The notes beneath the pieces were generated by a model. It did no database searches. It worked only from the letters and a program-made list of their open reading frames with translations, and was not told the DNA's origin. Positions 28,901 to 44,009 of a DNA stretch of 64,000 bases are shown one piece after another. Location: assembly GCA_944472135.2 (NCBI GenBank), contig OX235265.1:88258984-88322983 (forward strand). The letters run 5' to 3'. Made by a program: the position numbers and the translations under genes. The stretch comes from Trichobilharzia regenti (Eukaryota; Platyhelminthes; Trematoda; Strigeidida; Schistosomatidae). Each line of letters opens with the position of its first letter. Position 1 is the first letter of the stretch.

Positions 28901-31900
28901 ATTCTTGGATAAAGATCAAGGTTACTAAGGGAGACGATTGAGAGACTCATGGAGAAACAGCCAAACTCAATTCATATTGAAGTATGTACTGAAGCGATGA
29001 TAACTAGAAAGATGAAATGAAAGCTTCTCAACTTGACCATCTAGCTCAGAGCACACATTACTATTATTATTCCGCTGGGTTCCAAGTAGAACATAGGGCT
29101 TCAACAACACATCTCCACTTTGTTCTATTTTCTGCTGTCCCCTTCAGTTGCGTCCACGATTAACCATAATCATTCATCTTCTTCTCCTGCTCCTGGTCTC
29201 AGAAGCTCCTCCATATCAACCTCGCACTGATGACCCACTCATCGCTTCCCAATCGGATTACACTCAAACAATGACCTGCACTCAACAGCCTCCTCAACTT
29301 ATGGCCCAATCCATCTCCAATTTCTCCTACATATTTATTGAGAAAGTGGATCTTGCTGGTTGGTTTGTCCCCAGCCAGAGTTTCTCGTTACTAATTCTTT
29401 CTGGCCAACCGGCTCTCTGATCATTTGATCTTCAGTATGGAGCCAGCCAAGTCAGAAGCTGTTCGTAAAAGTCTGCAACCGGCTGTTAGAAATGCTTTTC
29501 GTGATACGCCAAATTTCTGGCGTGAACATCTTCCTGCCAGTGATTATCTGGTAGAATTAACCTCTTTAGCCATACAGGTTGGTTTGTGTTCGCTTCTCAG
29601 CCACCGATGAACTCCTTTCCCCCATACAATCAACCTAACAAAAAAGAGGAAATTTGTTAAACGTGTGAGCCTAGTGCTGTGAAACTTCAAAGCTTAAAGC
29701 CTGAAGTTCTGCCTCTGTCCTATTCGGTAGACAAAGGAATGGAATACACCTTACTGAGTCTTAGTATAGAACTTTCATGTAATAAGTTGGATAACAAGCT
29801 GACATCAGTTAGACAACTATAGAAAAACCAGGAAGTACTGTGCAGCTAGTGACTCGATACAGGACGAAGTTGCTTGCAGTTATAATGAGAAGTCGTCACC
29901 AGTGAAGGGTCCATCAGGTCAGACGCAACAAAAAATACCAGTCGATAATATTGGCTGATGGTTGCGCTAAAATAACGAATCGGTAGAAATTGGAATTCAT
30001 GAACCCTTGGATGGAGTCCAGCTTGCATTGTAACCTGTAGATCCTACAACAGTTGGTCTAAGCCACGTAGAAAGGTGTAGATTTCCAGGCTGGGGTCCTC
30101 GGGACGGTAAAAATCTATGGTTGGAAACAATTGGTGACATGGCTCAAAACCGTTCTCAGTGGCGCAGATGCATCCACTCCCTGTGACTTATGATCTTCAA
30201 TGAAACTGTTTTGTATTTCTTTATTACTCCTTTGTCTCACACCTCTGCTCACTGTTTCTATTATGCTTTTCTTGTACTTTCTTCTCTTGCTTCGCGTGCT
30301 ACACGGAATGTGGTGACTTGAACTTCCGCACATTTGTGCAAAGTTCTATGTCGAAAACAGACAGACAGACAGACAGATCCTGCATTCAAACCAGTAGACA
30401 GTGAGTGTTTACTGATAAAGAGACCCAAACAACGACGAGACGGCTGTCCAATACTCCGTGATGGTTTTCTAATCATCCTTCAACGGATGTTCACTTATGA
30501 TCAAGCTTAAAACAAATCAAATCCCCAGAAAATAACTCTTAGAAATTTTATGCATTAAATTAGAAAGAACACTCCATGACAGTGCCTGAGGAATTATCCA
30601 TCAACTTTGAACTGATTATCAAGGCTGTGATAGGTGAAAATCATTCATACAGAAGCAGTAGGTAGACTAACTTTTTTGATGAGTTGCAGTGCATTGATTT
30701 AGGCGCTCTACTACCAACCACTCACCAGCTGCGGGGGGAGGCACAGGTATGGACCCCCTGCCCTGTTTACCAAGGTTTCGATACATATACACACAAAATG
30801 GGTATAGCTCATTACTAACAACCGCATGGGACTGTGAAAGTGGGTGGTAGTGTATGAACTCTAAGCCTTATTTTCTATACACGCCTATTACACACTTTTT
30901 GTCCTCCGTTTATAGTAATTAATTTTAGGCTAAACGTTTATTTCCAAGGTTAATCATAGTGAATAGGGTTGATGAAAAATACAAAGGAAAAAACTCACTA
31001 ACCATTCAGAGTTAAACTCTATAAATCTATTGATAATATAAAGAATAGCAGGGATATGAGAGGTATTCACAATGGGATTAAATCTAATATTCTTTCTTTC
31101 TTTTTTTTATAAAAGTTGTATACACCTAATATAATGAATTTTATTGAAGTATGCACTTAAGCATTATTCACACAATAAGTTATCAATGTTTGAGTGATCT
31201 ATAGACATAATAACAGACAATAGAAATAACAAGAATTAGAATTATTGCTGAAATTTCCAGTTAGCATCCTCCTCCTTATTCACCTAATTTAGTTGAGGCT
31301 TTCAAGGCTAACGGGGCTAAACAAGTGTATATATAAAGGAGTCTAGTCCTTATTTGTCCCATCAATGACATGATACAAAAGAGAAAAAGCTCTGACAACC
31401 AGACTGGTGGGCAAACCGGTGTCTACCTACGAAAGCTGGGATTAACTCTGATTCCAAACAGATGCTGGACATCGGATCGAATAGAGTATGAGGCAAACTG
31501 TTTCGGTCACCAGCAACCATAGAAACATAGCTCCTGACGTCGCTCTACTGCCTTATGTGTGTGGATCAGACTTCAAGTCGTCAAAAGTTCAGGAGGAGGA
31601 CAGCAATTTAAGATAACCACCTCCTATGGTCTGAGTGTCAGGAAAGTAATCCTTCCGTGGCACAAACTATGGTATTTTGTGTGGTGAATCTTTTGATGAG
31701 CATAATAATAATAATAACAAGTTGCTCGAAACATCCAGCCCAACCACTCATTATCATTCAAGCAAATGGTAACCAAACATATTATGCACTTCAATGTACC
31801 GCAACTACACGTGAACAAATGTTACAGCGAAAACCCCAGAGGAATCGGATACCACACAACATAACACACAGGAAACTACGCACAATCATCACTATATACA

Positions 31901-32765
31901 AAAAATGCAAGAACGATGGAATGTGTTATTACTGTCTAGCAGAATGAAACATAAGAATCTTGTACAGGAACATAATTTCAAAGAACCATAGAAAACATCA
32001 TACTTATAAGCCCCAGGTTTTGCTCAATTCAATAACACTATATATATAAATATAACCAAGGCATAGAAAGGTGTAGGACATAGGCAGAACTTCGAGCTAG
32101 CCTCACACGTCTAACAACTTTCCTCTTTTTCGTAAGGCCTATTGTATGAGGGCAAGGGTGCGTCGGTGGCTGAGAAACGAACCCCAACCACTTGTATGGC
32201 TGACGAGGTTAATTCTAGCAGTAAGTCACTGTCTGAAAGGTGTTCACACCAGAAACTTGGCGTGTCACGAAAAGCATTTCTAACAGCCAGTTGCAGACTT
32301 TTATCAACAGCTTCTGACTTCACTGGCTCCATACTGAAGATGGAATGACTAGAGAGCCGGCCGGCCGGGCGGCCAGAAAGAATTAGCAAAGACAAACTCT
32401 GGCTAGCAACAAAACAACTGGCGAGAGCCAATCGCTCAACAAATACGTAGGAGAAAATGGAGATGGATTGGGTACACGCCATTGAGGAGGCCGTCGAATG
32501 ACGTCACGCACAATGCAGGCCGCCGCTCGAGTGTACTCCGAATGGGAAGCGACGAGTGGGTCATCAGCGTTAGGGTGATATATGGAGGAGGTGTGTCAGG
32601 GAGGACAGCAGATGATAGAACAAAGTGAAGATGTGTTGTTGAATCCTTATGTTCCATTTGGAACCCAAGGGAATAATAATAAATAGCTTAATTACATAAC
32701 GACTATGGAAATAAACCCATCCAAATAAGAACTTTCTGACATCTTGTAGATATTATATATATATA

Positions 32766-32828
<63 letters not shown>

Positions 32829-35800
32829 AAATACTGTGCGAGACTGTAAAAAATATCTTGTAAAATAGAGATAAATAACTGATGAGATTGTGGGGTGGGG
32901 GGTGGGGGAGAGGAGGATGAGAATGAGAGAACAGTAAAGGAATTCGAATTGTAAAACAACAATTTTAAGTCTTACAACAAGACGTTCGTTCAACTCCACA
33001 AAGTGAATGCATAAGCAAGTTAAAAGGAAATTATGATATCAAAAAAAAACAACCACAAATGTGTGAAAGTTATAAACACAGTTGATGTGAATAAGTCTAG
33101 CACTATCACAGTAACACCTTATATTTAATGAACTTGCACACACGTAGATATAATGATGTCCAAACTGCCTCATCTAACATCCAGGTAAGACCATTCATAT
33201 ACAAGCGGACGCACACACACACACACATACATAACTGTTCGCTTCGTTAACAACACACATACATACACACACATAACAAACTAGAGGCAAACAACAATGT
33301 TTTAATCTAAAGTATCATCGCACAAAAAAACACAATATTATTACTATTACGATTATTACATTCTTTTTCCTATCTATTGAAACGCCGCCTACTCATTTCG
33401 CTTGCCACACCCACGCTGAAAGGCTAAATATACATGAAAAAAGAACCCAAAGGTTGAATGGACAAAAAATACCTTATTGATGGATAAATACAGACCGTCT
33501 CCCAACCCCCACCCCACCCCACCCCACCCCACCTTCCATCGCAAACACGCACACAATCGAGAAAGCAATAAAAAAAAAGTGAACGATGATAGCGTATCAC
33601 TAACAGTATCAGAAAGCAGCAATTAGGTCGTTATTGATGGGCCTCATCATCAGTTAAAAAGTCAGACGATCCCTCAGCAGTATATTTTTAATACATGATA
33701 ATAATAATATTAATAGCAAAGGTCATTAAAACATAGACGAGTTAGAATATAACCATTTGTAATGTCTGTGCTTTTGTCAGTAGACGAGAGAGAGAGAGAG
33801 AAGAGAGAAAGAAGGTGAATAGCTGGGATGGAGGAGTATACAGGGAAACCAAAATATAATTAACTAACTAACGAGCTAGTAGAAATGTCAAATAATAGTA
33901 ATAATAACACCAGACAATTATAATGCATATAGTATCACTATCATGATTAGTTAATCAAACTTAATGAATATATATATAAATGCCACTCACTTATGGACTA
34001 AAATTAGTAACAAGCTAAAGAGTTATAAAGAATAGCGATGAAAACAGTCATTAAAGCACTGGTTGTACGAAGTAATTATTATTACTATTCCCTTGGGTTC
34101 CATTTGGAACATAAAGCTTCAACAGCACACCTCTAATTCACCCTGCTCTCTGCAGTCCTCTTTAGCTGGCTCCATCATCCCCTAGAAACTTTTGTCTCCT
34201 CCTCACATTGCTTCTTTCATTTCACTATTTGACGCACTGGTCTTCGTATCCCGCGTTCGAGTCCCACTCGAGGGCCTGGTGGGTGATGTCTCCTCAGCAT
34301 GTACGCCATCCATCTCCATTTTCTCCAGCATATTTATTAACCAAATAGGTTCTTGATTAGTTCATTACCAGAGTTCCTTGTTGCTAGTTCTTTTTGGTTG
34401 CCCGCCTGATCTTCAGTATGGAGCTAGACGGAGGGAGGGTGGCCTGCTTAAAACTTGGGCTAACAAAATACTTCCATCAATATACTGTACATAATTTCTC
34501 TTATTCACTTTGTTTAAATATATTAGAATATATAGCCTCTAATTGTATTGTTTACTCTGGAGAGGATTTAAAACACTTACAACTTGCTGATTCACAAGTT
34601 TCTACTAAACGTGTACAAAAGGCATTATCCTCGATGGCAGCTTATCCTAATACATGAGACAACACCTTTTGTGAGTGGTATCGTTGGTTCACAAAATGTA
34701 CTCTTGAACGTTTTGTAATTGACATTCAACAAACTGTCGTGTATTTCTTGAAGGTGAAAAAGAAGACGTCTCATAATGATGGATTGGTTTGCGCGCTTCA
34801 GGTCAAAGGGAAATGTGTCACACGACAAAATATCACGCAATAAACTTCTCTGAAAATTCTGTACATTATATTATAAGTGTTGTTCAGAATAAAGCTGTTA
34901 TTATTATTATTATTAAAAACGCTTTTTTCAATCCACCTTGTAAACTTCTTGTGTATTAAACTAGAATGTGAAACACCTATACACTACACATCTTGGTTTC
35001 AGTGTTTGTTTAGATAAAAGTATTAATAATACATTCTTGTTTCTGGTATCTAACTTAAAGACCAAATAAATGCATACAAAGTGAACACCTGAATATGATC
35101 AATAATAGTTTTCACATTCAACCACCAGCCAGTTCCACAATTTTTTTTTCACTAATCTCCCGGTGAAATCTATTTTCTACTCAATCAAGTTTGATATATA
35201 AAAATAAAAAGCCTCAGGATGGTCGGGGGTGGGTGCCTTGCGCTGCGGGTTGGCCAGCCCTCCGCACACCTCTTGAAATGCTCCCATATGACCAGGCGTC
35301 TTACATAGCCTCTCCTGAGGAAGTCCTACTCACTGCCTTCACGTGGCGGAGGTGTTTCTCACCAAAGTGAGAGGGCGAAAGCGGATGCCCGGCGCTCTCT
35401 ACCGGGTTGACTGTTCATTGGATGACAGTCTAGGGGAGATGGCTAAACCCTGATTCCAAACCTCCAACGATTGGCGGATGAAGCTCACTGGAGCTCACCG
35501 GCAGACGTATGGACAAAGGGCTTGTTGGATGTCCTGGATGTCTGGCCCCATTCAAAAAGGCGTATGAACCGAACTCCGGTCATCGGCTGCCAATGGATAG
35601 TGGACTCCTTACTCCACTCCTACTGCCTTGTAGGTCACACTTGGTTGTGTAAAGGCTAGAGCTGCACTCTCAAACAAAAGGCCGAGCGATTCTGGGGACA
35701 TCACTCGTACCAAATTCCCATGAAACTTCATGAACTCTCTTACAAATTGCCGTGCCTGAGCAGCGATGATTCGAGACGTTCATGAAGCCGGCTCATCCTC

Positions 35801-38800
35801 CCGTAGGAGATAGCCGAAGTAAAGTAAGTAAGTAAGTAAGTTAAATATAAACACCAGTTGTATAAAAGATAAGGTGTTCAGAGAAGAGTTACTCTTTTCA
35901 TTGATATCATTCCCAAGCTATAAAGTCGCACATACTTTTCTTCGTTTTTCATTTAGTTCCTGGAAGAACATAGGGCCTCAGCCACACGTCTCGACTGCGT
36001 TCGGTTCTCCGCTAACGTTTTCACCTGGCTCCACGTCTACCCATATATTTTTATCTCCTCTTCACATGACCTTCTCCTCCAAATCACCCTTGCACTGACA
36101 ACCAACTCGCCGCTTCCCGTTCGGGTTCCACTCGAGTGATGACCTGGCGAGTGATGTCACTTGATGGTTTCCTCAGACTTGTCGCACAATCGGTTCCTGC
36201 TGGGTTGGTTCGCTCCCAGAGATTCCTGTTGCTGATCTTTTCTGGTCGGCCATCTGATCTCGAGTACTGAGAGAAGAGAGCTGTTGATTAAGGTCTGCAG
36301 TTTGCTTCAGGTGGTCTTCATGACGCGCCAAGTCTCTGATCCATGAAGTAGCACTGGCTTCACATTGGAGTTGAAAATCCGAGTCTTATTTCTCATGCTG
36401 AGGAGTGCTGTTAACCTCCGCACAGACTTGAGAGTATTGAAAGCTTGCCTTGCTTTCCCGATTCTCGCTGCTTTGATATCCTTATCAGTTCCATCGGCCT
36501 ATAGTTGAAACGATGCTTCCCAGGTAGGTGAAGAAGTTACATACTATATCGTGAATATTCACAGCGTGCATCAATGGTTTAGATGTTAAACACTTTCTAA
36601 GCACACACATCACGCGATCAAGAGTTTGATCAACGGATACCGATCTACTCCCAAACTTCCCTGCCTAGCCGGTAGTAATCCTGGAGGAGTGAAGGAAGGT
36701 TGGGCGTGAGGCTAACAACCCCATCTCGTAAGAAAGAAAACACCACGGCTACTGAAACTTCAGAGCTTAAGCTTGGAGATCTTTTGTTGTACTCGGAACG
36801 CAAGGGAGTTGGAAAAACATTATCATAGCAACAAAACGAATTCACTACATCTATATGCTTGAGAATGATACCATTGGAGAGATTAACTCTTCGGTGAACA
36901 TCTCTTCTTTTATATGACTATGCGGGGGGATATTTAACCTACATAAACTAGTCTCATAATTTGGAATTTCAAATAAATAGATAAATAATTCAAATGGAGG
37001 CAGGAAATGAATCACTCAATCTCATTCTATACAAATGATGTCAACCTATTTATTATATGACAATAAATTCTCAGATTTTTCTACCCCGACTCAAATACTT
37101 CCAATTATGATAGATATTCAGAGTACAGATGTTGCGCATTTAATTCTTGAAGAAATTTGAGCAGCGCATCAGACTGAATCACCTCTGGATAGATAGTGAA
37201 ATCTGAGTGATTCTGCTGAAGAAGCTGTTGATTTACAATAACTAAACGTCAGGAAATATCTAGTTTTGATTTTCTAAACACCCTAGGATTATTATTATTA
37301 TCACTGGGCTAAAAAACAGTGACAAGTCGAATGAAAAAAAAGAAGAAATTTTAAGAAAAAACACGTCAACAGATGTGTGTTATAAGTGAAAATGGAGACA
37401 TGGTTTATAGGCTTAAGTATTTATCTTTCACTCCACTGGTCCTGCTTTCAAATCCCACTCCAACTACTTCAGCCTGGATAGTAGTACCGTCAGTCATTAT
37501 ATACTAAGTGTCACTCATCATAACCCGGTGGTACATGAAAGACCTAAGCCAAAACAAACAAACTGATAATATGAAATACAGGCTAAAAAATCTCTGCCGG
37601 TGAACACATTGATCGACAAGTGTTCACGAGTAAGTTTGTTGGGATTTAACATGTTTCAAGTTTGATCACCGATTGATATCAGTTAAAAAAGAACCACCGA
37701 AAACCAACCGTTTCGTCCCAGTTAGTGACTCATCAACAGTACCAACTCATGATCTGACTCGTGGCATAGATAAAAAAATCAGGACCTTCCTGTTGCAAGG
37801 CGAGGGAATCTAACAACCCATGAATTCTAACATCTGTACGACTACCGGCTAACGTCATCCCATGGCTAGTATTTGTATTCACACCCAACCAACCTGGTGA
37901 ACCCCAGCGACCATGACTTCTCTCACTAGAACTCCAGGGCAGCTTCACGTTCCTTGGTCAATCACCACTACTAGTGAGCACTAGATCAATTTTCAAGTGC
38001 TGATTTAACTGTAAGGATGTGATTGGTTTCAAAATTGATCACAAACTGACTTCACTCAGTTGGAGAGTACTGGACAGTTGTTTTGCACGATTTTAGAATT
38101 CTTTACCAATACGTATCCATAATCCCACTCCACTTGGGATCGAAACCCAGGACCTTCAGGTTAAAAGTGGTTGTGGGGGAAGGGGGCTGGCGGGGCGATC
38201 TAATTGACCACTCAACAGATGAGACAGAATACAATAGTCAGCCCATAAATTTAAACAGCTTTCTCTGCATCTCAAAAGTACACATAATTTTGAACAAATC
38301 AATGGACCCCTTTTTTAACACTCTTTAAGAAATACCAAAAGAAAGGAGTAGCTTTTGTCAGGTTGACTAAATATTCTCAATAGATTTTTCTCAGGTGATA
38401 ATTAATTAATTAATTATGCTTGCTTGCTTGTTAGCTTGATTTAATCTCCGTCTATTTTTCTTCTTGTTTGTTTGTTTGAAGTAATAATTATTTGAAGAGC
38501 CAAATAGCGCGCAGTTTTATTCATATATGTGTATATTTTACACGTACGCCTATTTTCCGGCTTCACTATCCCATGATGATGAATGCATCTCTCTCTCTCT
38601 CTATTGTACATTTATGGCTGTATATGGTTGATGCATAGCAATATGCGTGTTTAACAAGAAGAAAGAAGGTTTATCATGAAAAAAGCAACAACAACCCAGA
38701 ACAACAACACAAAGAGAAGAAACACCTGAGAGACAGAAAGAAAGGGAAAAAAGACAAAGGATGCAGAAAAAAGAGAATAAGAATCGAAAATCGCGAAAGA

Positions 38801-41800
38801 AAAAGATGATGATGATGATATAGACGCACTGATTGAGTGAGTGTTCGTGTAGCTAGCCGTAGGTTGTTATTATTATATTCCTTTCAATACATACATACAT
38901 ACACAGACCTATAGACAGACAGAGAATTATGTGCTGGATTACAGCAGCACAAAGATTCTCAACAAAACAGAGAAAGAGAATAGAAAGATTCCAAGCAGAA
39001 ACACAGGTGGTTGTATCAGAAAAGTGAGTAACAATCAGATCTAAAAATTGACTGCCGAGACGAACCGACTAAATATGTCTACTAAGAAGAAGAAGAAGAA
39101 CCAGAAGCACACAGGCACAACAGTACATAATTTGTGCAATTCAATTAATTATGTTCAAGGAGTGAAGGGTGGATGGGGGGGAGAAATACAGCCTAGAAGG
39201 CATGCGCACTAATATGTTATCGCGTTACTCCTATTTCTCTGCGCACAGCACAAGTATTTGTGTCTGTTTAAATCTTTTGACTACTACTACTATCACTACT
39301 ACACTACAGCCACTACGAAAAGTGAAAAAACAAACAGAACACTTCTTAAATTGAGACAAAAAAATACTTATGCTTTTTCATTTATCCTTTTAAGAGAGGA
39401 AACTTCAGATTAGCACGTGGATCACTATAATAATAAGAAGAAGAAAAGAAAAAAGGGTCTGAAGCAGTCAGTCAGTCAGTATGGGCACTATAAACTATAG
39501 AACACCCCCCACACATACACATACACAAACAGACACACGAAATGTTAAGCGAGAAGTGTAGTAGAAAGTGGGTGAAGAAAGATTGCAATCACTTCTGATG
39601 ATGATGATAATAATAATTTACTTCCCACCAACTGATATCCCGTTGGCAATTTTTATAGTAATAATGATAAACATTATCAACCCTACATCTTTCATCATTA
39701 TGAATAAATGGATCTTTACTTGCATAATAATAATAATAACAATTCAAGGGTTGGTTTGCATAGATTTCAGTTGATTTGTTACAGAATTTCATCATGAGCT
39801 GAAATCGGTTAGAGGAGCATTCGACAACTTGGGAGTACTGGACAGATGTTTCGGACTCTTCAGAAGTACCTACCCACCATCAGGGCTTGAATCCAGAACC
39901 ATACGGTTACAAGACGAGCTCGTAGACCATTGAGCCACTGGGACCCGATCCAATGGCCAGCCCCTGAATTCCAACTTCCTCCAATTAACAATATAGCCAC
40001 GACCACTAGCGAATGTCATCAGCGAGTATTTTTCCTGGCACCTGGCCTGCTGAACAGGTTCAAACTAGGACGAAACACCTGTCTAGTACTCCCCGCTAGT
40101 TTTCCAAATCTTCTGTAACCGATGTCAGATCATGATGAAATCTTGTAGCCAATCAAATCGAATCCTTACAAACCAACACTTGAATATTAATCTGGTGCAC
40201 ACTAGTGACTGTCGCTATTCGGATAGGCAGTTACCTGGGTTCTAGTGGAAAGTCATGACCATCGGTGTGGTACAACAGGTCAGGTGTGAGGACAAATACT
40301 CGACAACAACACTGGCTGGTGGCCGCACTGTATCGTAAATTGGTAAAGAAATAATAATTTGTTCAGTAATTAAGAAAACTTTTAAAAGAAGGCAAGGTTT
40401 TCTGCCTTCTAGGATGGAGTAAATGACAAAGTTGGATGGGATGTGTGTGTGTGTGTGTGTGAAGCATAGTACGAATTTAGGTAGTCTCAATGCAAACGTA
40501 AAAATAAGTATCTACAACCACCTTTCCATGGAACAAACAAAAAAAACGCACCTCATTGACGAGTTCAACAGTATTTTCACTTTATTTTCTTTCATAGTCT
40601 ATTCCTCTGAGTTCCGAGTGATTTTCATTAGCCTTCAAATCTTGAGCTGTGAAAGTCTGCTGGGTTGCCTTATATCTTGTTGATTTCTAAGGAAGTTGAG
40701 CTGTTTGTGGTATAACTCAACCTTTTTTTTCTTACAGTTAAATAACTCATGTATTCTCCCTAGTCTTCTTTATTGTCCCCCTCTTAGCTTTCCCTGAACT
40801 TCTGAAGAAGGACTTCTCAAGACTATATCATATTAAGTAGAAGATTAAAGGCTGTGAGCAGAGGGGTTAACAGTGTACCTTTGACTCAACTAACTGACTA
40901 ATTTGTTGTTGATAGGCATTTTAATACCATTGCAAGCAATTAAATAAAGTTACCTTGTCTAATATGCTTAGATTTTCAATACAAACGTCAAGTCAGTCAG
41001 TTCTTCTATACGGATCAGACACTTGGCGGGCGGGTCACAAAGAATATTTCCAAAAGGCTGCAGACCTTTATTAACAACTGTCTTCGCTCTATACTGAAGA
41101 TCAGATAGCCGGGCCGGAAAGAATCATCAACAAGAAACTATGGGAACAAACAAACAAAACAAGAACCAATCACCCAGCAAATATGCAGAAGAAAGTGATG
41201 GAGATGGATTGGACACTTGCTGAGGAGGCCGCTGGGCGACATCGCGCGCGCGTCAGGCCAGTGCTCGAGTGGAACCAGGCCGAAAAGGAAGCAGCGAGTG
41301 GGACGTCAGTGCAAGGGTGACATGGAGGAGATCGTGTGAAGAGGAATTGGTTGAAACAGTATGGACTAACATGGATGGATGCAGGTGAAAAGTACAGCAA
41401 AAGGAAGACAGAAGCAAGTGGAGACATGCAGTTGAAGCCCTATGTTCCACCAGGAACCCAAGGGAACAATAGTAATAATATAAATATATACTTTTTCTAA
41501 TATAGAACATCCTCTTTATTATTCGCCACTTTATCCTTGTATCTCTTCAGGTGAAATCGGAAAAGAATTCAATAAGAATTTATGCTCATACAGTAAAATA
41601 TAAAAATTCAGCCGAAAACTCTATTTTCAGCACAGGTTTTGTGTGAAGAGTGAGAGAGAGTCACATGTCGGTAAAGAGCTTCTAAACTTTTTAAATCAGT
41701 CACTGAACTCCATGGTATAATTTATTTATAATCCATTATGTTCCAGTAACTTTCAGTTTTTGTGGTTTTATTATTTCTACTGTTTTACGTATTTACATAT

Positions 41801-43332
41801 TTATAAAATTAGCTAAATTGTTGCAATATGTACAAAACGATGAAAATTCCACTGTGTACAATTACAATTGTTTGGAATAGAGTGAATAAACTATTACTTT
41901 TACTATTATTATTATTAGGTTTTAGTAAGAGTGAAGTTGCTTTTACGAGGGTCAGGTTGCCGGTCTCAAGCCCAAACTTCCCCCTATTTACCGGGCTTAC
42001 CACCACCTGGCTAAGAAAAGTCTAGCAGTGCGTCCTTCAGGCAGGAGTCAAACCCCAGACCACATGAGGCTTGGTTGGCGACCATTCTACCGCTGAACCT
42101 CTGACGAACAATAATATTCAGTTATTACTGGGTTTTTTTTAAAATAAATTATGCATTAGAATGTGAGAAAAGTATGCGAACTCAGTTTCTGGAAAAAAAA
42201 TTCCAAAAAAGTTGTGAATACTTGCGAACAAGTGAATCCACTGACAGATATGTTCCGAAATTCCAAATGCTTGTCGATCAAAAACATGCTATCAGTCATT
42301 AAAACATAAAAATCGTTGAGCCAGCTAAAAACCCCGGTAAAGAACAGGATAGAATCGTAATGTGTTATTAATTAAAGCCATATGTTCCACACAGAACCAA
42401 AGGGAAGTAATAATAATAATAACATAACACTGACTTCAAAAAGCCCTCAACTAGGACCCCCCCCCCATAAATCATCAAATCACAGAATCAAAGCAAACAA
42501 CAACCAATACAACATACCCGTATTAAATTCCAGTGTAAAAGGACAATCCTCTAAAGCGATTGAATCTTGTTCTTTCAGATCATCAAGTACATCAGTCAGC
42601 ATCATTAGTGTAGACGGCGTAGCCTTCATCAACTTAACATTTACAATACGATATATCAAACTTGCACCAATATCTATGCCAATAGCTTCAACTGATGTGA
42701 CTGCTTCACCAATCGGTGCAGATTCTAGTACTGATGCAGAGTAAAGATTGGCTGAAAACTGTGGACCATTTTCAGCAACTAGATGGATATGCACAGTAGC
42801 TGTAGACGATAAACCACCACCATCGATAGCTGCAACAACAGCTTCAATTTGTCGACCAGTCCAATCGGAAGGAAGACTTCTCAGGAGATAGACATCTCCA
42901 GATGTAGAATTGATCGATAGTAATGGTGGTTCAGCCCGTGGTCGAATACTTGTCAGACTATAAACAACAGTTCCATTTATACCATCATCTTTATCGGTGG
43001 CAGTAACCTGAAAAAAAGAAAATATTGCAATAACACAGTGATATTAGGATAATTTTTTCCCAAAATGAGATGATAGTAACAATAACAACAGTATGAAATA
43101 TTATGACGGTGGCTTTCCAAGTTTTAAGCCCACAAACTCGTTAAGGGGCATTACAACGACATCCTAATAGACACATATCCATGAGTACATTACTCTGAGA
43201 ATCGCCAAAGCTTTTCACAATGATGTAGGGTACTTCTCCTGACAAATAAAGAAAAATAAAAACCATATATTTGAACTAAAGCTCCCTGAATTTCCGTTTA
43301 AATGAATATGTGAGTTTGAAAGAGAGATGACT

Positions 43333-43366
<34 letters not shown>

Positions 43367-43934
43367 ACAAGTATTTCCTTTTTATTCCTTTGTGTCCCAA
43401 GTAGAACATAAGACCTGATCATGGTGTGGGGTTGATAACCTCACGCTCAACTCTCTACCGACCCCCCACCCCCACTATTTTCTGGACATCCTGTCATCAA
43501 CTAGTAAACTAGGCGAGGAGTTAGGAGCACGTTGACATGAAAAAAAAATTGAACGAAGACCTCCCACTTAGCTGGCAAGCGTACCTCTGATTATACCACA
43601 CATATGAGTCTATTTCCTCAATCATATGAAGATTAATTAAGCGTAATTACCCATTCAAGTAAATGATTCAAAAGGCGTCCTACGGTATGAAAACTACTAC
43701 TACTAATACGGAATTTCATATATTGATGTTATCGATGTATAAAATGTTTATCCACTGTAATCGGTGACACTAAATCAAGGATACATATATATGTACGCTC
43801 AGATTAGTCCCAGAGTGCAGCTAAGCCCCCTGCAATTCATTAACATCTTGAACTATATCAAGTTTAAATCGTCGTCATAAAAACCAACATACTACTGATT
43901 GACTGGAATAAGTAGTAGTGTAACAGTAGAAGGC

Positions 43935-44009
<75 letters not shown>

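Larger units (their letters stand above)
20364..42517 (-). other. 22-kb intron of the cadherin gene
   Basis: Flanked by the donor at 42517 and the acceptor ending at 20364. It splits codon Gly584 in phase 1. It contains at least twenty repeat copies, including the Penelope-like inverted pair. I see no cadherin exon or other host gene in it. Confidence 0.85.

Noticed and set aside
32111..32482. 123-codon minus-strand open frame
   Set aside because: It is antisense to a LINE-Y 3' end, and the same antisense frame recurs in fragments at 29.4 kb.
42382..42744. 120-codon plus-strand open frame
   Set aside because: It is antisense to the well-supported cadherin exon 42518-43007 and shows no family features.
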